Positions 11,600 through 23,300 of a stretch of DNA of 51,485 nt are shown one piece after another (the stretch's first letter is position 1; the number at the start of each line of letters is the position of its first letter). The stretch covers positions 1-51,485 of the forward strand of contig JAAPAO010000219.1 in assembly GCA_013115145.1 (NCBI GenBank), read 5' to 3'. This stretch comes from Perkinsus chesapeaki. Its lineage: Eukaryota > Perkinsozoa > Perkinsida > Perkinsidae. The notes beneath the pieces were generated by a model. It made no database searches, was not told the origin of the DNA, and saw only the letters and a list, made by a program, of their open reading frames with translations. The position numbers and the translations under genes were made by a program.

Positions 11600-13580
11600 C
11601 TATCTAGAGCCGCCCTGCGCACTTGACTGCTCAACAAGCTTTTGCCTATATCTGAACAACATAAACCTCATCAAAAGCCGCCCCCTCAGAAGTTGCCTAC
11701 AAGAATTCATCGGCCCAAATTGGCTTATGAGGATCAGGTCCGCTGGATCCTGGCTGCCGCGCCATATTAACCCTGAAACATGAACTTAATCGACAAAGCT
11801 GATCCTGGATGGAGTCCTTTCGGAACGAATACGATGACGATTTCTATTTACATGGCAAACTCAGACTAGCTTCGCCACCTACCTCACTAACTGGGCGCAC
11901 GCAGTTATATCGCCAATTAGAAGATTAGGAACATTTTTCGGCAAAAAGCGGAAATTATTTCCCAGCAAACGTGCACGAATTGACAAGCATACATTTAAGA
12001 TCGGTAATGTATGGAAATTATGCCATCCAACACTAGTACCTTAACGTTCGTCCGTAGAGCTCACTCTCGTTCATATTATCAACCGCATCTTTGGCATCAC
12101 CCTCCTCATAGAACTCCACAAAGGCAAACCTAACTGAGATATATCGGAATTACATCAGTCGATCGAATGCTCCAATAAAATGGCAACAGAGAGTTGTTAT
12201 AAATGTGATCATAGTTACTTTCTTGAATCCTACCTTGGTGAAACTAGCTCCTACATGAATGACTTAGAAAAGGAAGTTTGCGAGCGCCTTGCTGCAGAAA
12301 CTGCAAAGGGACGCCAGAAGAGCATTTCGTAAGGAGGCTACAGTCCCTATAAATGGGAAGAAAGTTTTGTCAGACAAATCGTATTTCCAAGTAAAGTACC
12401 GAAGTGTACCGAGGAAGAATCCTCACTGAGAATCTGCAACAATTTTAGAACCCGCCTCCGCCCCATGTGGGGATCGTTAAAAGCGAATCGCTACTACCCT
12501 CGATGCTTGCTGGTCCCTCGCTCAATCGGCAGCTCTACTTTCTTAATCTCACCGAACGCTGAAACACACAACATTTATATCACGAACGTTAAATTTGCTG
12601 ATGGTTTATAAAAGCCTCCTTTTCTCACAGTGGAGGTCAGCAATTCGCCGGCAGTGTTATACACTATACATCCGAATTGCAAGTAGGAGCAAGTTAGGAT
12701 TTATCAAATAGACTTCCATTATACTTGATCGCCTTACTTATCACCATCGAGCTATTAAATACATTTATTTGACGATGATCCAAATATTGTTATTCATATC
12801 AAGTAAAACGCACCACAGAACGATAAGCCATTGACAAGGCGCATGATAGAAGATACATTCCCCAGACGATTCCGCTGCATCGAAGCCTATATTTTTCCGA
12901 TGCCCTCGACTTCTTAAGTTATTTGTTAAATATGAAACTTTGTAGCATGGTTTTCAAACAGTATTATATATCTTAATCATATTAGTTCCAATGAATAACC
13001 ACCTGATCCACTTTCCGCTGATTCCCTATAAGACCACTGATTTCCTATAAGACCACTGATTTCCTATAAGACATCTGATTCCCTATAAGACCACTGATTT
13101 CCTATAAGACCACTGATTTTCTATAAGACCACTGATTCCCTATTATAAGTTCAGCACTCATTTCGGACACCGAGAATAAGTACAAACAATATTATTATAC
13201 TTCTCAGATTGAGGTGCTCCCTACGTTAAGACTAGTCAATTAGTATATATCTTACTGATATATACTAATATAAGTCTGTAATATGGTATAGTAATAAGTA
13301 ATTATTAATTGGGTCAGACTAATAACCTATTTAGGGGTCTAGTACGAAATTACGAGTGTTAAATTTAGGCGGCCAAATCTCACCTTCCGAGTCGCAAGCA
13401 ATCAAAGTTATGGTCTATAGGACAGCGTGTATCATATATAAATGCCTAATTCAATATATTAATAGCACTCCTTGATAAGGTCTATATTGAAACCCGCTCA
13501 ATAGTACTTTGAAATGCGGCCATTATCACCGTTTTATCGACCTGCTCCTCGAGTCCTCCAACATAGACGGTCCTCGCCAT
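11600..13580 (-). CDS. Solo RRM protein, like the RRM of cyclophilin E, five exons
   Basis: The exons are 13508-13580, 12498-12558, 12040-12129, 11701-11772 and 11600-11651. All four introns are GT-AG and all phases agree. The product is about 115 residues, from ATG at 13580 to TAG at 11600-11602. RNP2 is TVYVGGL near residue 4, followed by MAAFQTFGEI. RNP1 is the stretch RGFAFVEF, split by an intron. Then come [23 protein letters not shown] and a tail with PIWADEF. The NMNESEL-GRT core closely matches the RRM of PPIE/CYP33, a spliceosome-associated protein, but no cyclophilin domain follows. It should bind RNA in the nucleus. The 949-nt first intron carries the tandem repeat at 13019-13145. 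The gene is head to head with the gene at 13776. Confidence 0.93.
13019..13145. repeat. 20-bp tandem repeat, about six copies, inside the first RRM-gene intron
   Basis: The unit is close to TTCCTATAAGACCACTGATT. Copies differ by single bases, and one has a short change (ACATCTG for ACCACTG). The array is in the intron between RRM exons 1 and 2. Flanking sequence (13146-13340) is very AT-rich. Confidence 0.95.
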
Positions 13581-13775
13581 CTGGTCGATGGAGTTGCCTC
13601 CTGGAGCTGCTGATGCAAGGGCTGACATTAATAAGGGTGTTGATAACCTTCAGGGAGGAGGCAGAGAAGAAATGACGGAAAAATGATAGATGCCGGGATC
13701 GAACCTACGCTCTCAACAGGACTCCTTTCATAATAATCTGTTGACTAGTTTTAATGTACTTTATCATCGCTAATA
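13581..13775. promoter_or_regulatory. Short divergent intergenic region, likely shared promoter
   Basis: Only 195 bp separate the minus-strand ATG of the RRM gene and the plus-strand ATG of the small gene at 13776. Both 5' regions must lie here, so a bidirectional promoter is likely. I see no clear TATA box or other named element. Confidence 0.45.
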
Positions 13776-15223
13776 ATGGCATTCGCAGCAGGGAAGCTGA
13801 GACCAGCACAACCAGGCCCGCCTGGTCTAGTAACGCAAAAGATTCTTAAACGAGCTGGTCAAGAAGCGCACCCGATAGAATTATCACAAGCAACTAAACA
13901 AGTTCTAGCTGATAGAGTTATAGGCAAACTGGATGCTAGAAGGTAAATGTCTCTACTACATTAATGAACAATATATTACAATACTATAAATAACTCACGC
14001 ATGCCAGTTCGGGTATAATTTTGCACTCAAAGTGATTGGTAGCTAAGAGCATTTCGATTGTTAAGGCAGCTAACAAGTATATTGAACTCGCTGTTATATT
14101 AATAAATATATGAACTGTAGTGACGCTTGTGTTAAAGTGTTATGTGATAATTGTAAGCGTTTTTATTGCTGTTTTATCAGGTCTTCCTCATCACAGGGAA
14201 AGGGAGAAGTTGAAAACGTATCTGTCGAGGAGGTAGGCTGAGAAAGATTCATACTAGCTCGATTTGATAACCAGCTCGTTTTTTGTACTTTATTCGTCAT
14301 CAAAAAATGATTTCAATAACAATAATTCCTCAGACGTGGATTTCTACCGTCGGCTGCGTGTCATACCAATTAAAAATGTGCAGGGTTCGTGAAGTATTAT
14401 AAAACTTATAACTACTCGACAAATGATATGTTTAGTCTCAGGATTCCTTGAGTGAATCGAGGTCGACGTCTGGCATAAGGCAGGACCCTATCCTCGAGAG
14501 TAAGATACTACATATTTTTCATCACGGGCACTTTACCACGCCATGGAGCATTCCTCTTCAAGAGCTCAGAGCTTCGTTCCGTTAATGGCAGTTTATGGTC
14601 ACTCACCATTGGACTTCTGCTTCTTTGTGTTCGATTTCAATAGATCCTTTTGACGTCTACAAAGCAACTTTGAAGCATCCCCATTCGATTTTATAACTTT
14701 TCACTAGTCGTTTTTTCAGAATGACTAAATGCCTTTAGGCAGTTCATCCCCAATGTCTACAGCATTAATCTCGTTCCACATAAAGGATGCCTGAGATACC
14801 TCCATTGGTTTTTGTGATGTTTTCACTAATCAGTACTACTTTTAAATGGAAGGATGTTTCTTGGACATCTCACGCGTGATGTCTAAAGCATTAATCTGAC
14901 ACTATGATCCCACTGAAAGTGAAATTGGCGAAATGTATACCATTTCTTAGAGCGGAATAAATTAAATAGTTTACATCGTTCAACATGCGAAATCGATCAA
15001 GCGTCCACTCATTATTTGACTTGATCACTTCTACAGCGACTTTGATTTTGTAGGTCCGTCAGATCCTATCGTGGGCGTCTCGATTAAGGAAGGCCCTCAT
15101 AGACATAAGCCACCAGGCACTCACCATAGGAATCGAAAGCATACCGCAGAGGATGTCCTACCACCAGTGGCTGAGGGCATTATTAGGGTGCTGCAGGCCA
15201 GCCCGTATTGCACTGTACAAGAG
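13776..15223 (+). CDS. Hypothetical small basic protein, multi-exon
   Basis: ATG at 13776 opens 56 codons, starting MAFAAGKLRPAQPG, that end in a G-GTAAAT donor (exon 13776-13942). The acceptor TTTTATCAG leads to a second exon at 14181-14232, and phase is kept. A GAG-GTAGGC donor there can join in phase 0 to 15054, where a 56-codon frame (VRQILSWASRLRKAL onward) runs to an AG-GTGATC donor at 15223. The joined product is helical and basic with no motif I recognise. Exons 1 and 2 look sound; exon 3 is less certain because another frame is also open there. The last exon is not found; 15634-15888 is a candidate but its phase does not join directly. Confidence 0.42.
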
Positions 15224-15231
15224 GTGATCAA

Positions 15232-15245
15232 GGGGGGGGGGGGGG
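15232..15245. repeat. Homopolymer run of 14 G
   Basis: This uninterrupted G run on the + strand directly follows the proposed donor at 15223, so it would be intronic. It is the longest mononucleotide run in the window and could be length-variable or a sequencing artefact. Confidence 0.95.
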
Positions 15246-15633
15246 CTAAAGGGAAGTGTAGTGGCGAACTGCCGCTTGAAATTATTTGCCTAACTGGCAT
15301 TACCGGTATCTATTGGGAAGCTTTTATAAATAATGAAAGAATCATATAACATGTGAGAGAGTCTATAACAGTCTTAAATACTATAGTATTCCTATATAAT
15401 GAGAAGTATGCATTTTATTAACGCCCTCAGAAAGGCGTAGGTAAAATGCACATGTTGCCAATAGGCGCAGGATGGTGTTGGCACCAAGCCACTTGTGTTA
15501 AATATATGTTATGAGACAATCGTCCCGTTGCCGAATGTGAAGGCTATTCGCGCCCTCGGGTAGCTCGGATGGATCTCTGAACTTATCGGCTCTATTCGAA
15601 TTCAACTGGGAGCCGATTCAGACCTTCGTTTAG

Positions 15634-15888
15634 GTCGCCTCCGATGTCGGTCATGTTCTCCGTAAACACGGTGCCAAGAAAAGCGCGGATGCTTTTGAAT
15701 TGTCGATGCAAACTGCTATAATGTCTTCAGCGGATCCATTGCCTACCACGACTGGAAATACACTAAGTGACGAAAAGCTCGGGTCGATTCGTGTTAGGGT
15801 GGTTGCAGGTGAAAGCGAAACCAAGCAGCGGTTGAGGATCCTGGATCAGATGGTCAGGGCTATTCTTAAGCATGACATTGACAAATAA
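15634..15888 (+). CDS. Candidate terminal exon, function unknown
   Basis: The frame begins right after a TTTAG acceptor (an in-frame TAG overlaps it) and runs 84 codons to TAA at 15886-15888. The sequence has a soluble, charged character (LRKHGAKKSADAF, DEKLGSIRVRVVAG, LDQMVRAILKHD) and ends naturally. No family is recognised. It could be the last exon of the gene that starts at 13776 or a separate gene. A further weak frame at 15949-16188 is not supported. Confidence 0.4.
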   Translation, partial: VASDVGHVLRKHGAKKSADAFELSMQTAIMSSADPLPTTTGNTLSDEKLGSIRVRVVAGESETKQRLRILDQMVRAILKHDIDK

Positions 15889-16310
15889 GTGCGTGAGATT
15901 GAGCTCTGTGGTGTTAGTTAGTTAATTTGTTCTTGGGAGAGAAGGGCAGTGGCTTGGGCTTGTGATGGCGGGAATCGATTAACACGGATGGACGCAACTT
16001 ACTCCATTCCCGGTGGAAATCACTCCATCTTCCTGATGACTGTAAAATGCCAAATCGGTAAACCGTACGTCGTACTATTCAAGGAACAGGATCCTCCATT
16101 ATGTATCTCCACTGTCACGCACTTGTTGTCGGGGATTAGGAAAACCTTCTCACTCTCTCTATCAGAGGTTCACGTCTCGCTGATGTAGGATTATTCCTTT
16201 ACTTGCCAGTTACTCGTGTAGACTTTTACTCAACATTCGGAGTAAAGTTCTATCAAAAATTGAGTCTCTGAGTCTGGTAGGAGTTCTCGACGCTTGTCGT
16301 CAGTCCCTTC

Positions 16311-16491
16311 CTTGACAGCAGTGGCGTAGCTGGGTACTTGACAGTGGGGGGGGGCAAGGTGGGGGGGACGGACCTACACTGCTAAGGGCCAATTACTGTA
16401 CCCAAAACCCATACCCCACAGCACCCATACCTGCCAGCAGGGGGGCAGCGTGGGGGCGCACCCCCCTCTCAGCTATGCCACTGCTTGACAG
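16311..16491. mobile_element. hAT-type MITE with 8-bp target-site duplication
   Basis: The element is 16319-16483 (165 bp). It begins CAGTGGCGTAGCTGGG and ends with the inverted copy CAGTGGCATAGCTGAG, one or two mismatches in about 15 bases. It is flanked on both sides by the identical octamer CTTGACAG (16311-16318 and 16484-16491). An 8-bp duplication and a CAGTGGCG-type terminus are the marks of hAT transposons. The interior is G-rich or C-rich and codes for nothing, so it must be moved by a transposase elsewhere. The intact duplication argues for a fairly recent insertion. Confidence 0.92.
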
Positions 16492-16559
16492 TTATAGGGA
16501 TCGCTCTACAACCGGGATCCACCAGGGATCAATCAGGTCATGTGAAAATGTTTACGTAC

Positions 16560-17060
16560 TTCGAGTGGACTAAGAATCTTTCTGAAGAGGAGATAGACCA
16601 TAAATAATTCCAGACAATCTGTTCCAGAAACTGTGTTCCTGCAGCAAAAGTAATTGCCATTCACTGGATAAATTCAAAGACCAACTGCGCGCACGAGGCC
16701 GACTTAAGGGCGCGCAGCAACCCTCGGGTAACGACGATCCCTCTCGGTGATTGGTCAACCCACCCACCCCTCCCATGACGCTAATTCCTGTTTCTCAACG
16801 AACACGGACTTTGTTTCGTGTGACGCGGATAACAATGTCGCTCCTCTGAACTAAGAGCTGACGGGCGACGCCGCGTCCCAACTCCCACCACTGTTGAGAA
16901 ACGGAGCACAGCTGGTCTTTGATAGAAGAGAAAGCACGTGAAGGTGAAATGAAAGGAAGCACGACTGGGTGAAAAGCATTTCTTTTGGGAATGTTGGGTG
17001 TTCCTCAATGAAGCCCTGCTGCCCACGATAATCACGAGCAGCATATCATCACCCTACTTC
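16560..17060 (-). other. Possible minus-strand exons, unassigned
   Basis: Two minus-strand stretches look mildly coding: one containing FIEEHPTFPKEMLF (about 17045-16975) and one containing QQWWELGRGVARQLLVQ (about 16915-16795, ending in TGA). I could not find a splice join with agreeing phase. They lie immediately upstream of, and divergent from, the WDR90-like gene. Treat as unproven. Confidence 0.2.
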
Positions 17061-17099
17061 ACTTGACTATAATATGTGATAGTATACGTTGTATATTAA

Positions 17100-20000
17100 A
17101 TGCCTACGGCCCCATTAAACAGCGGTAGCAATGTTGTTGCTCCTAAGGTTGTGACGTCTCCAAAGCCCAGTGCAATTAAAGGGACGCATTTCTGGCAGAA
17201 CCCCTTCGTGAATGTTATGAAGGTGAGCTTGGGGCTACCAGAACACTTGGGGCTTTACTGGGGCAACGTTGGAATATCTCGTAAGGCTCCTTGGAGGAGT
17301 TATGATTTAGATAGACTGCCTAATAGTGAATATACTACAGTCAATTATCTAAGGTAGTTAACTGGTTGAGTATATCACTAAAGTCTGAGTCAGAGTCCAT
17401 AGTCCATCATACCTGTTCGAATTCATGTGGAGTGTCACAAATTGTCAAGTGATGCACGGTGTCAGTATGTAGGTGTTATAATATGTATTATTTGACTTTC
17501 TCAAAGATACGTTTACGCATTGGAAAGATTCTCCTTTCAAAGTTATGTTTTCGCACTGGAAAGATTCTCCTTTCGAAGATATGTTCTCGCACTGGAAAGA
17601 TTCTCCTTTCGAAAAAATGTTTTCGCACTGGGCAGATCTGAGTCAGTGTCAATGAAAAGATATATGGAAAGAGAATTCCAGACTCCTATTTCTTCCGAGT
17701 CAATTTTTTGCTCCATAATGAAGTTTCCGGCAGATATTTGGTGGTAAGGCCGAGACTAGAGGTGAAGTGTCCGAGGAGCTCGATAAGGATATATCGAAAA
17801 GAGTTAAAAGAATATACGGCAGTATATCAGCTAATAACTATATACGGTATCCTGGGGCGAAGAGCCAGGTGAAGACATTGGAGCTTACGGGTAAGGATAT
17901 GCCAGGGAGAGCTTGAAAGATACTTTTATTTAAATTACAATAAATTTGGCATCAAAATCAGGATGCTGTCCATGCCTAGGCTGTAGATAAATATGTATCA
18001 GGAGTATAGAGGAGTAAAAATTAAGTCTCAACTCGCATTTTTGACCAAGTTAGCTCTGCACACTCAATTCCGGTATCTCGATGAAGCGTACTGCAAATGC
18101 ACAAGCTTAGGTACCTGAGCTTTCATTTCGTGTGTAAAACCCCTGTATACCAAACATATTGTTCTATTGTTGCCAATGAGTGCATGATATTGTAGAGGTA
18201 TATTTGCTGTTATAAGGGATCGTACGTCCTCACTGGTGAAAAAGTGGTCGTTGAAGGCCAGGAAGATTTAAGCCTGTGGTATGGAATGACATTATTGGCC
18301 TTATGGGCGTAGACTGTATTAGGCGTATAGCCCAATAACCAAGTTAAGTAAAAGACAACTAGAGCGGGACAAATGACTTAACAACTCTGAGACTATATCT
18401 GGGCATAGCGACTGCGCATAGCGCAAGAGCCTGATGAATATGAGCCGCATTTTGATTGTTGTTGTCGACGCCTCAGGACGGGCTTAGTCTGACGTTTGGT
18501 TTGTGAATGCTACTTCTGTTTTATAATTTTATATATGCTAATTAGTTATACTATTAATAAATGGTACCAGTGGTCTGATTCAAATATAGAGTATTGCACA
18601 TACACAATATAATAAAGGTAGATTGAAAAGTATTAGTAACTAAATAACAAAGAAATAGTCATCCTTTCGTATAATCTTCTTTCGGGGTTTCTTATTACAT
18701 ACTTTGTGATCAGGTAACTATCTTTATATTGTAATGCGTACAATAGCCGACAGATGCTTTGTTATCCATATCGATGTCGAAGGTTCAGATGGCAATAATA
18801 TAAGGATATCTTTGTCGAACATGTAAGCTCGGAAATTGTTACTGCTCCTCTTTTTTCGAATAATATCTCTTCCGACGCCAAATTGGATCACGGTCATAAT
18901 TTCACTCGGGCTCTGACAGTACCAGGTAGGATATATTCTCAGAAAATTAGTATCAGGAATATATTTCAAATATTTATTTATGAGTCCCCTCGATCGTATT
19001 GAGAACGCGTAAGTGGAGACGTGTAAGCCGTGGATGCGAGAGTATCTTCTGAGCACAGCACTTGCCAGCAGTTAAGCTTTATTAGCAGCAAGAATCACAA
19101 CTTTATCTACATTAGTACTCGAGTACTAAGCAGCAGCAAGAATCACAACTTTATCTACATTAGTACTCGAGTACTAAGCAGTAGCAAGAATCACAACTTT
19201 ATCTACATTAGTACTCGAGTACTAAGCAGTAGCAAGAATCATTCATGTCAGGGAGATGTAAAGGATGGCGTAATAGTAAAGATTTCTATGGTATTTGGTA
19301 AATGTATTGCGCCACGTGAACGCAAAGTGTGATCGATATGGTACGTAACCTAATTCTGCCCATCAATAAGACGAAATACAATGTAGCTGGCGAAAAAATT
19401 AGCCCGCCTCTGGCGCGCATTTGTAGATGACACGTACTGTACGTCATGGCGTTCGATTGTCTCGCCGCTAACTCGCAGTAATATACATTGACGGACATTT
19501 ATATTGTTGTTAGAGGACACTAGATGTGTTCAATCATGTCAACCAATTAGGCTTCTTCAGTGGTGCCTATGTGGTGAAGCTTTCCGCTGTGAAATGTTTC
19601 CAGGTTCAAAATGACTAAGGTGCAGGCGCCCAGGACCATACAGTGTCCGATACATCCTCCCCATGACAAATGGTGCGTATTGTGTGTCTACATCAGCGGC
19701 GTTATCGCGCTCTATTCGCCGGGTAAGGGAGCGAAGCCAACACACCTTTTGCCCGATGTAAGACAATTTCGTGGCGCAGTGACGGGGATAATCATCAGGT
19801 TCATTTTGTAAAGAGCGTTCAAATTGGTGCGTCACTTTTGCTCCGCGGGATTTACACTAGTGATAATCATTATTTACTCGATGACCTACCTCGGGAAATG
19901 CAGCCGACGCATAAGGAAGTGGAGATAGGATGGATTGAGGTGCCGATCAATTCGAGCAGCGAGAATCCTAGAGGTAGTCAATGTACGACTCGTACAGTAC

Positions 20001-20322
20001 GAGATATATGTCGATGGTATTTATATATGATAATCACACTGTGAGATGAGTGTCTCGACTGGCCGACTCGAACCCGCAGACGGCAATCGCTGTCCCGCAG
20101 GTTTTGTTAGGAACGTAATCAGAACAGATGAAACGCTGCCGAGTCGGGGGATTTGGATTCATTCCAGCCGCGAGAGCGGTATGAGATTTTTCAGATGACA
20201 ATAAGATCGGGTCTGACACCACCGACAGTATAATGACGCGTCTGGAGGCGAATTCTCCTGAGGGGACACCAGCAGCACACAAGTTGAGCGCGCGACAAGA
20301 GCAAACGGATCAGGAAAATGAG
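17100..20322 (+). CDS. WDR90: WDR90-like gene, N-terminal CFAP20/DUF667 module (exons 1-6)
   Basis: Exon 1 starts at ATG 17100 and ends FWQNPFVNVMK, the characteristic CFAP20-family opening (WQHPF-like). Exon 2 contains KRIYGSISANNYI and ends LELTG. Exon 3 begins NYLYIVMR and includes CFVIHIDVE and ISLSNM, and exon 4 carries IQCPIHPPHDKWCVL. Exon 5 has VQIGASLLLRGIYTSDN, the conserved end of the domain. Each junction keeps phase: exon 2 ends in phase 1, exon 3 in phase 2, exon 4 in phase 0, exon 5 in phase 1. Intron 19758-19798 is only 41 nt. This domain binds the junctions of ciliary or centriolar microtubules in known relatives. Exons 7-9 that follow are a low-complexity Ser-rich linker. 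Confidence 0.87.
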
Positions 20323-23300
20323 GTGAGACATGAACTCAACGTAGCGCTGGGAAATTTAGAAAAAATTATTATTTTTCGTTAGTTTTGCATACGCATTTTT
20401 TCAAGTGCAAAATTTGCATTTCCTTCGAAATGAGCATTTTCTGATGGATGCCACTTTCCGGGGTGGGCAACCCTTGACGTTTTGCATGGGTCAGCAGTAC
20501 TGCTCAGGCCAGTCTGAACATGGATTCGAATACCATCGAACCGATACCGCGACAGCAGGGGATGAAAGCTATTTCGTTGATACCTCCAACTAGTATGCAA
20601 CTGAAGCAAGTTGTGTGCGCTAGGCCGCAGCTGGGAGGCAAGAACATGTCGAGGAAGACGACCGCCAGCCAGCGGAGGTTCGCCGTGTGGGTTCGAGATC
20701 AGGTGAGGGTGGCGGGTGGCGGGTGGTCCTACTTAATGGGTTGGCAGGATTATCTCAGAGGTGCGTAGAGTTGTGTTGGACGTTGATGGTTCGGCAGTAC
20801 GTTCTAATGGAGAGCTGATCTAGTTCTACGTTCTACTCAATTGTACGATTATCGCAGACGCCGATTAACTTGCCACATGGATTTCTGCTTTTAAATGAGA
20901 TTGTCTTAAATTTCGTTCCCCAAGCCCGAAGGAAACATTCAGCAGTGATATCATTCGTTGTTGAAATATTGTCTCTTTTTTTCTCAGCAATCATCACAGA
21001 AACCTGTCGTATGTGCTTCGTCTGCTGGTCACTTATCGCTTTCCTCCATCAACTCGACCGTGAGCCGCGAGCCAAGGCTGATATCTGGCTCTGGTCTCGT
21101 GGCCTGTCTGGCCGGGGCTGACTCTGGTAACACCGTTATTACGGCGGAGGCAGGTGAGATGTGATGTGAGGACTGTATTTCATCTTGATAGGCTTCAATT
21201 TCTCATGAGTGCGCCCTTTTTTATCGAGAACTGACAAAGGGTTTATGAGTTCTCAATAAAAAGGTAGAGGTACTCATAAGCTTTATGATAAAGCTAAGAC
21301 TAAACGAGATACGGGGAAAAAATTCCTAAATTAAAAAAAATAAAATTTTCCCTAATTTCCTTACTTGAACTTCCCGCGGCTCTCGCTTAACGAATATGAA
21401 CCCCTTCTGGCGGCCTCAGTCAATCTCAGAGCCTCCAGTAGCGCGAAAGCGTTGGCCGAACACTACCGAAAAATCATTCGTTTTTTTCCTTGTCGGCCAC
21501 CACAGAGGAAGTTCTAGCACCTCCAATGTGATGACTTTCAGGAACGCCGCCTGTCATCCGTCTGTGGAGACCGACCGTCAGTCAAACTCAACCTGTATGC
21601 ATTATAGCATGCCCGATGTTGGCAGGTGAGGGCTATCTGTAGCCGACGCTGGAACACTTTCCATCTCAACATGAATTTTTGATTGGTGACTCCGATCCTA
21701 TCGGCATTCGCCCGTTGCGTGAGTTGTTGAAGTCTTCAACTTGGAGACATCAATCTTTTTGCGCAAAATGTATCCTTGTAAAATTCAGAATCCGACTGTT
21801 AGAAGAAATGGGAAGAGAAAAATAGAAAACGCTCGAGAAAATGGGCAGTTCCCTCTTAGAGGCGAAGACACTTGAACGTGGACTTGGAAACTTAAATCTG
21901 CGTCCAGGAGATCGAATCCTCCCCGTGGCGATGTTGAAATCGTCAGCGCTCTCGCGGATCTTGTCTTGATGTCATCAAAGCACGGCGTTGATAGCGAATC
22001 CGATATTCTAAAGTCAGATTGTAGCTCGATTATTTTCAAGACTTGGTTAAATTCTTTTCAGCTCGGGAACAACTAAATAATAAATGAAATAATATTTTTT
22101 TTGGAGTCCCTAACAAGAACGCAGGCAAGAGTTTCTACTATATTCCACTTCACGATCTGAAGTCGACGACACTCTATTCTGTCATTCGCCGACAAGGGGG
22201 CTGCGGAAGGGTCTTCCATACCGCAGCCCCGTCAGCAGCGTCAGAGAGAACATGCTGCGTGTCAGGTGTAGAGGATATCTGCTCTGACGCGGACTCGAGA
22301 AGATTATGTATCGTGGGAAAGGACGCTCAAAGGAAGCAGCAACAGTTGTTCCTGTGGAGCATTCCAAACCCACCGACTCATACACCGGGGAGAGCTATAG
22401 TGTGCAAACCGGCGGAGCTTGTCGCTAAGCAGGTGAGCTTTTGGACAGCGGAGGAGAAGTGTGGAGAGTATTATGAAAAGTAGATTTTTTTGCTCATGAA
22501 GTTCACGAATTTCTGCGGTTCAGCAAGGCAGATATGATCTGTGATCTGATGGGGCAAACGAGGAATATAAAAATTCAGAGCAATAGCATCCTAGCTTGAA
22601 AACCGCATTTTCCGACCGACTATTCGAGATTTAAGAGCTCTGGGAGGCCCGACAGATATCCCAGGGCGGATTCTTCGATCGGCTTAGCTGATGGTTTGGA
22701 ACTCCTCTCAGCTCTGCGGTGCGTGGCCGATTCAAGCGATGAAGTTCTCTCCATTCCGACCGTGGAATGTCACTAGCATCGTCTCCTGCGGTTTCGAGAA
22801 CATACGTTTCTGGCGCGCCAAGGATCAACATCTTGCCGGCGTGTCGGTACAGTTGAACCAGTTGGCGAGGGATACGGTCTTTACAGATTTGGACTTCGAA
22901 GGTATGCAATTAGATTTTGGCCAGTATGGTGGATCGTTCTGGAAATTTGGCAAATTTCAATTTGTCGGAGGATTTCCCAGATCTTGCCGGCGAATTAGAT
23001 TTGCTTCGGAAAATCGCAGTACACCTCTCAACATCAAACTCCTTTCATGAAATCCACGGCGTAAAATATTCAATTATGATCAACTCGCCCAACGAATGGT
23101 CGATAGGTAGCAAAGTGATGGCGCCTCGTTTGTGTGGCTTACTGGATGATAAGCACAGCCGAACTTGTTGTTCTTGCCTGAGCCACATGTGTTTAGCAAG
23201 CAAGAGCCTTCGACCAGCAGTGGGAGTCGAGGAAGAAGTCGGGAGCAAGGAGGCAGATGCAGTTCTTTATTACCGAGTCTTCGTCTCCACGGCGTGTGGT

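Noticed and set aside
12180-12329. A 49-codon plus-strand frame starting [12 protein letters not shown]
   Set aside because: It lies wholly in an intron of the RRM gene on the other strand, has no recognisable family and is short enough to be chance.
13688-13712. A T-arm-like GGTTCGATCC on the minus strand, possible tRNA
   Set aside because: The T stem does not pair properly and no acceptor, D or anticodon arms fit around it.
17459-17747. Two overlapping frames with 12-residue repeats
   Set aside because: They arise from the 36-bp array in the first WDR90-gene intron; both frames are open simply because the period is a multiple of three.
19030-19332. A 100-codon frame with a 16-residue repeat, possible repetitive protein
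   Set aside because: It follows from a 48-bp tandem array in an intron; the flanking parts of the frame show no coding character.
20055-20085. A second T-loop-like GGTTCGAGTC on the minus strand
   Set aside because: The flanking bases do not form a stem and no cloverleaf can be drawn.
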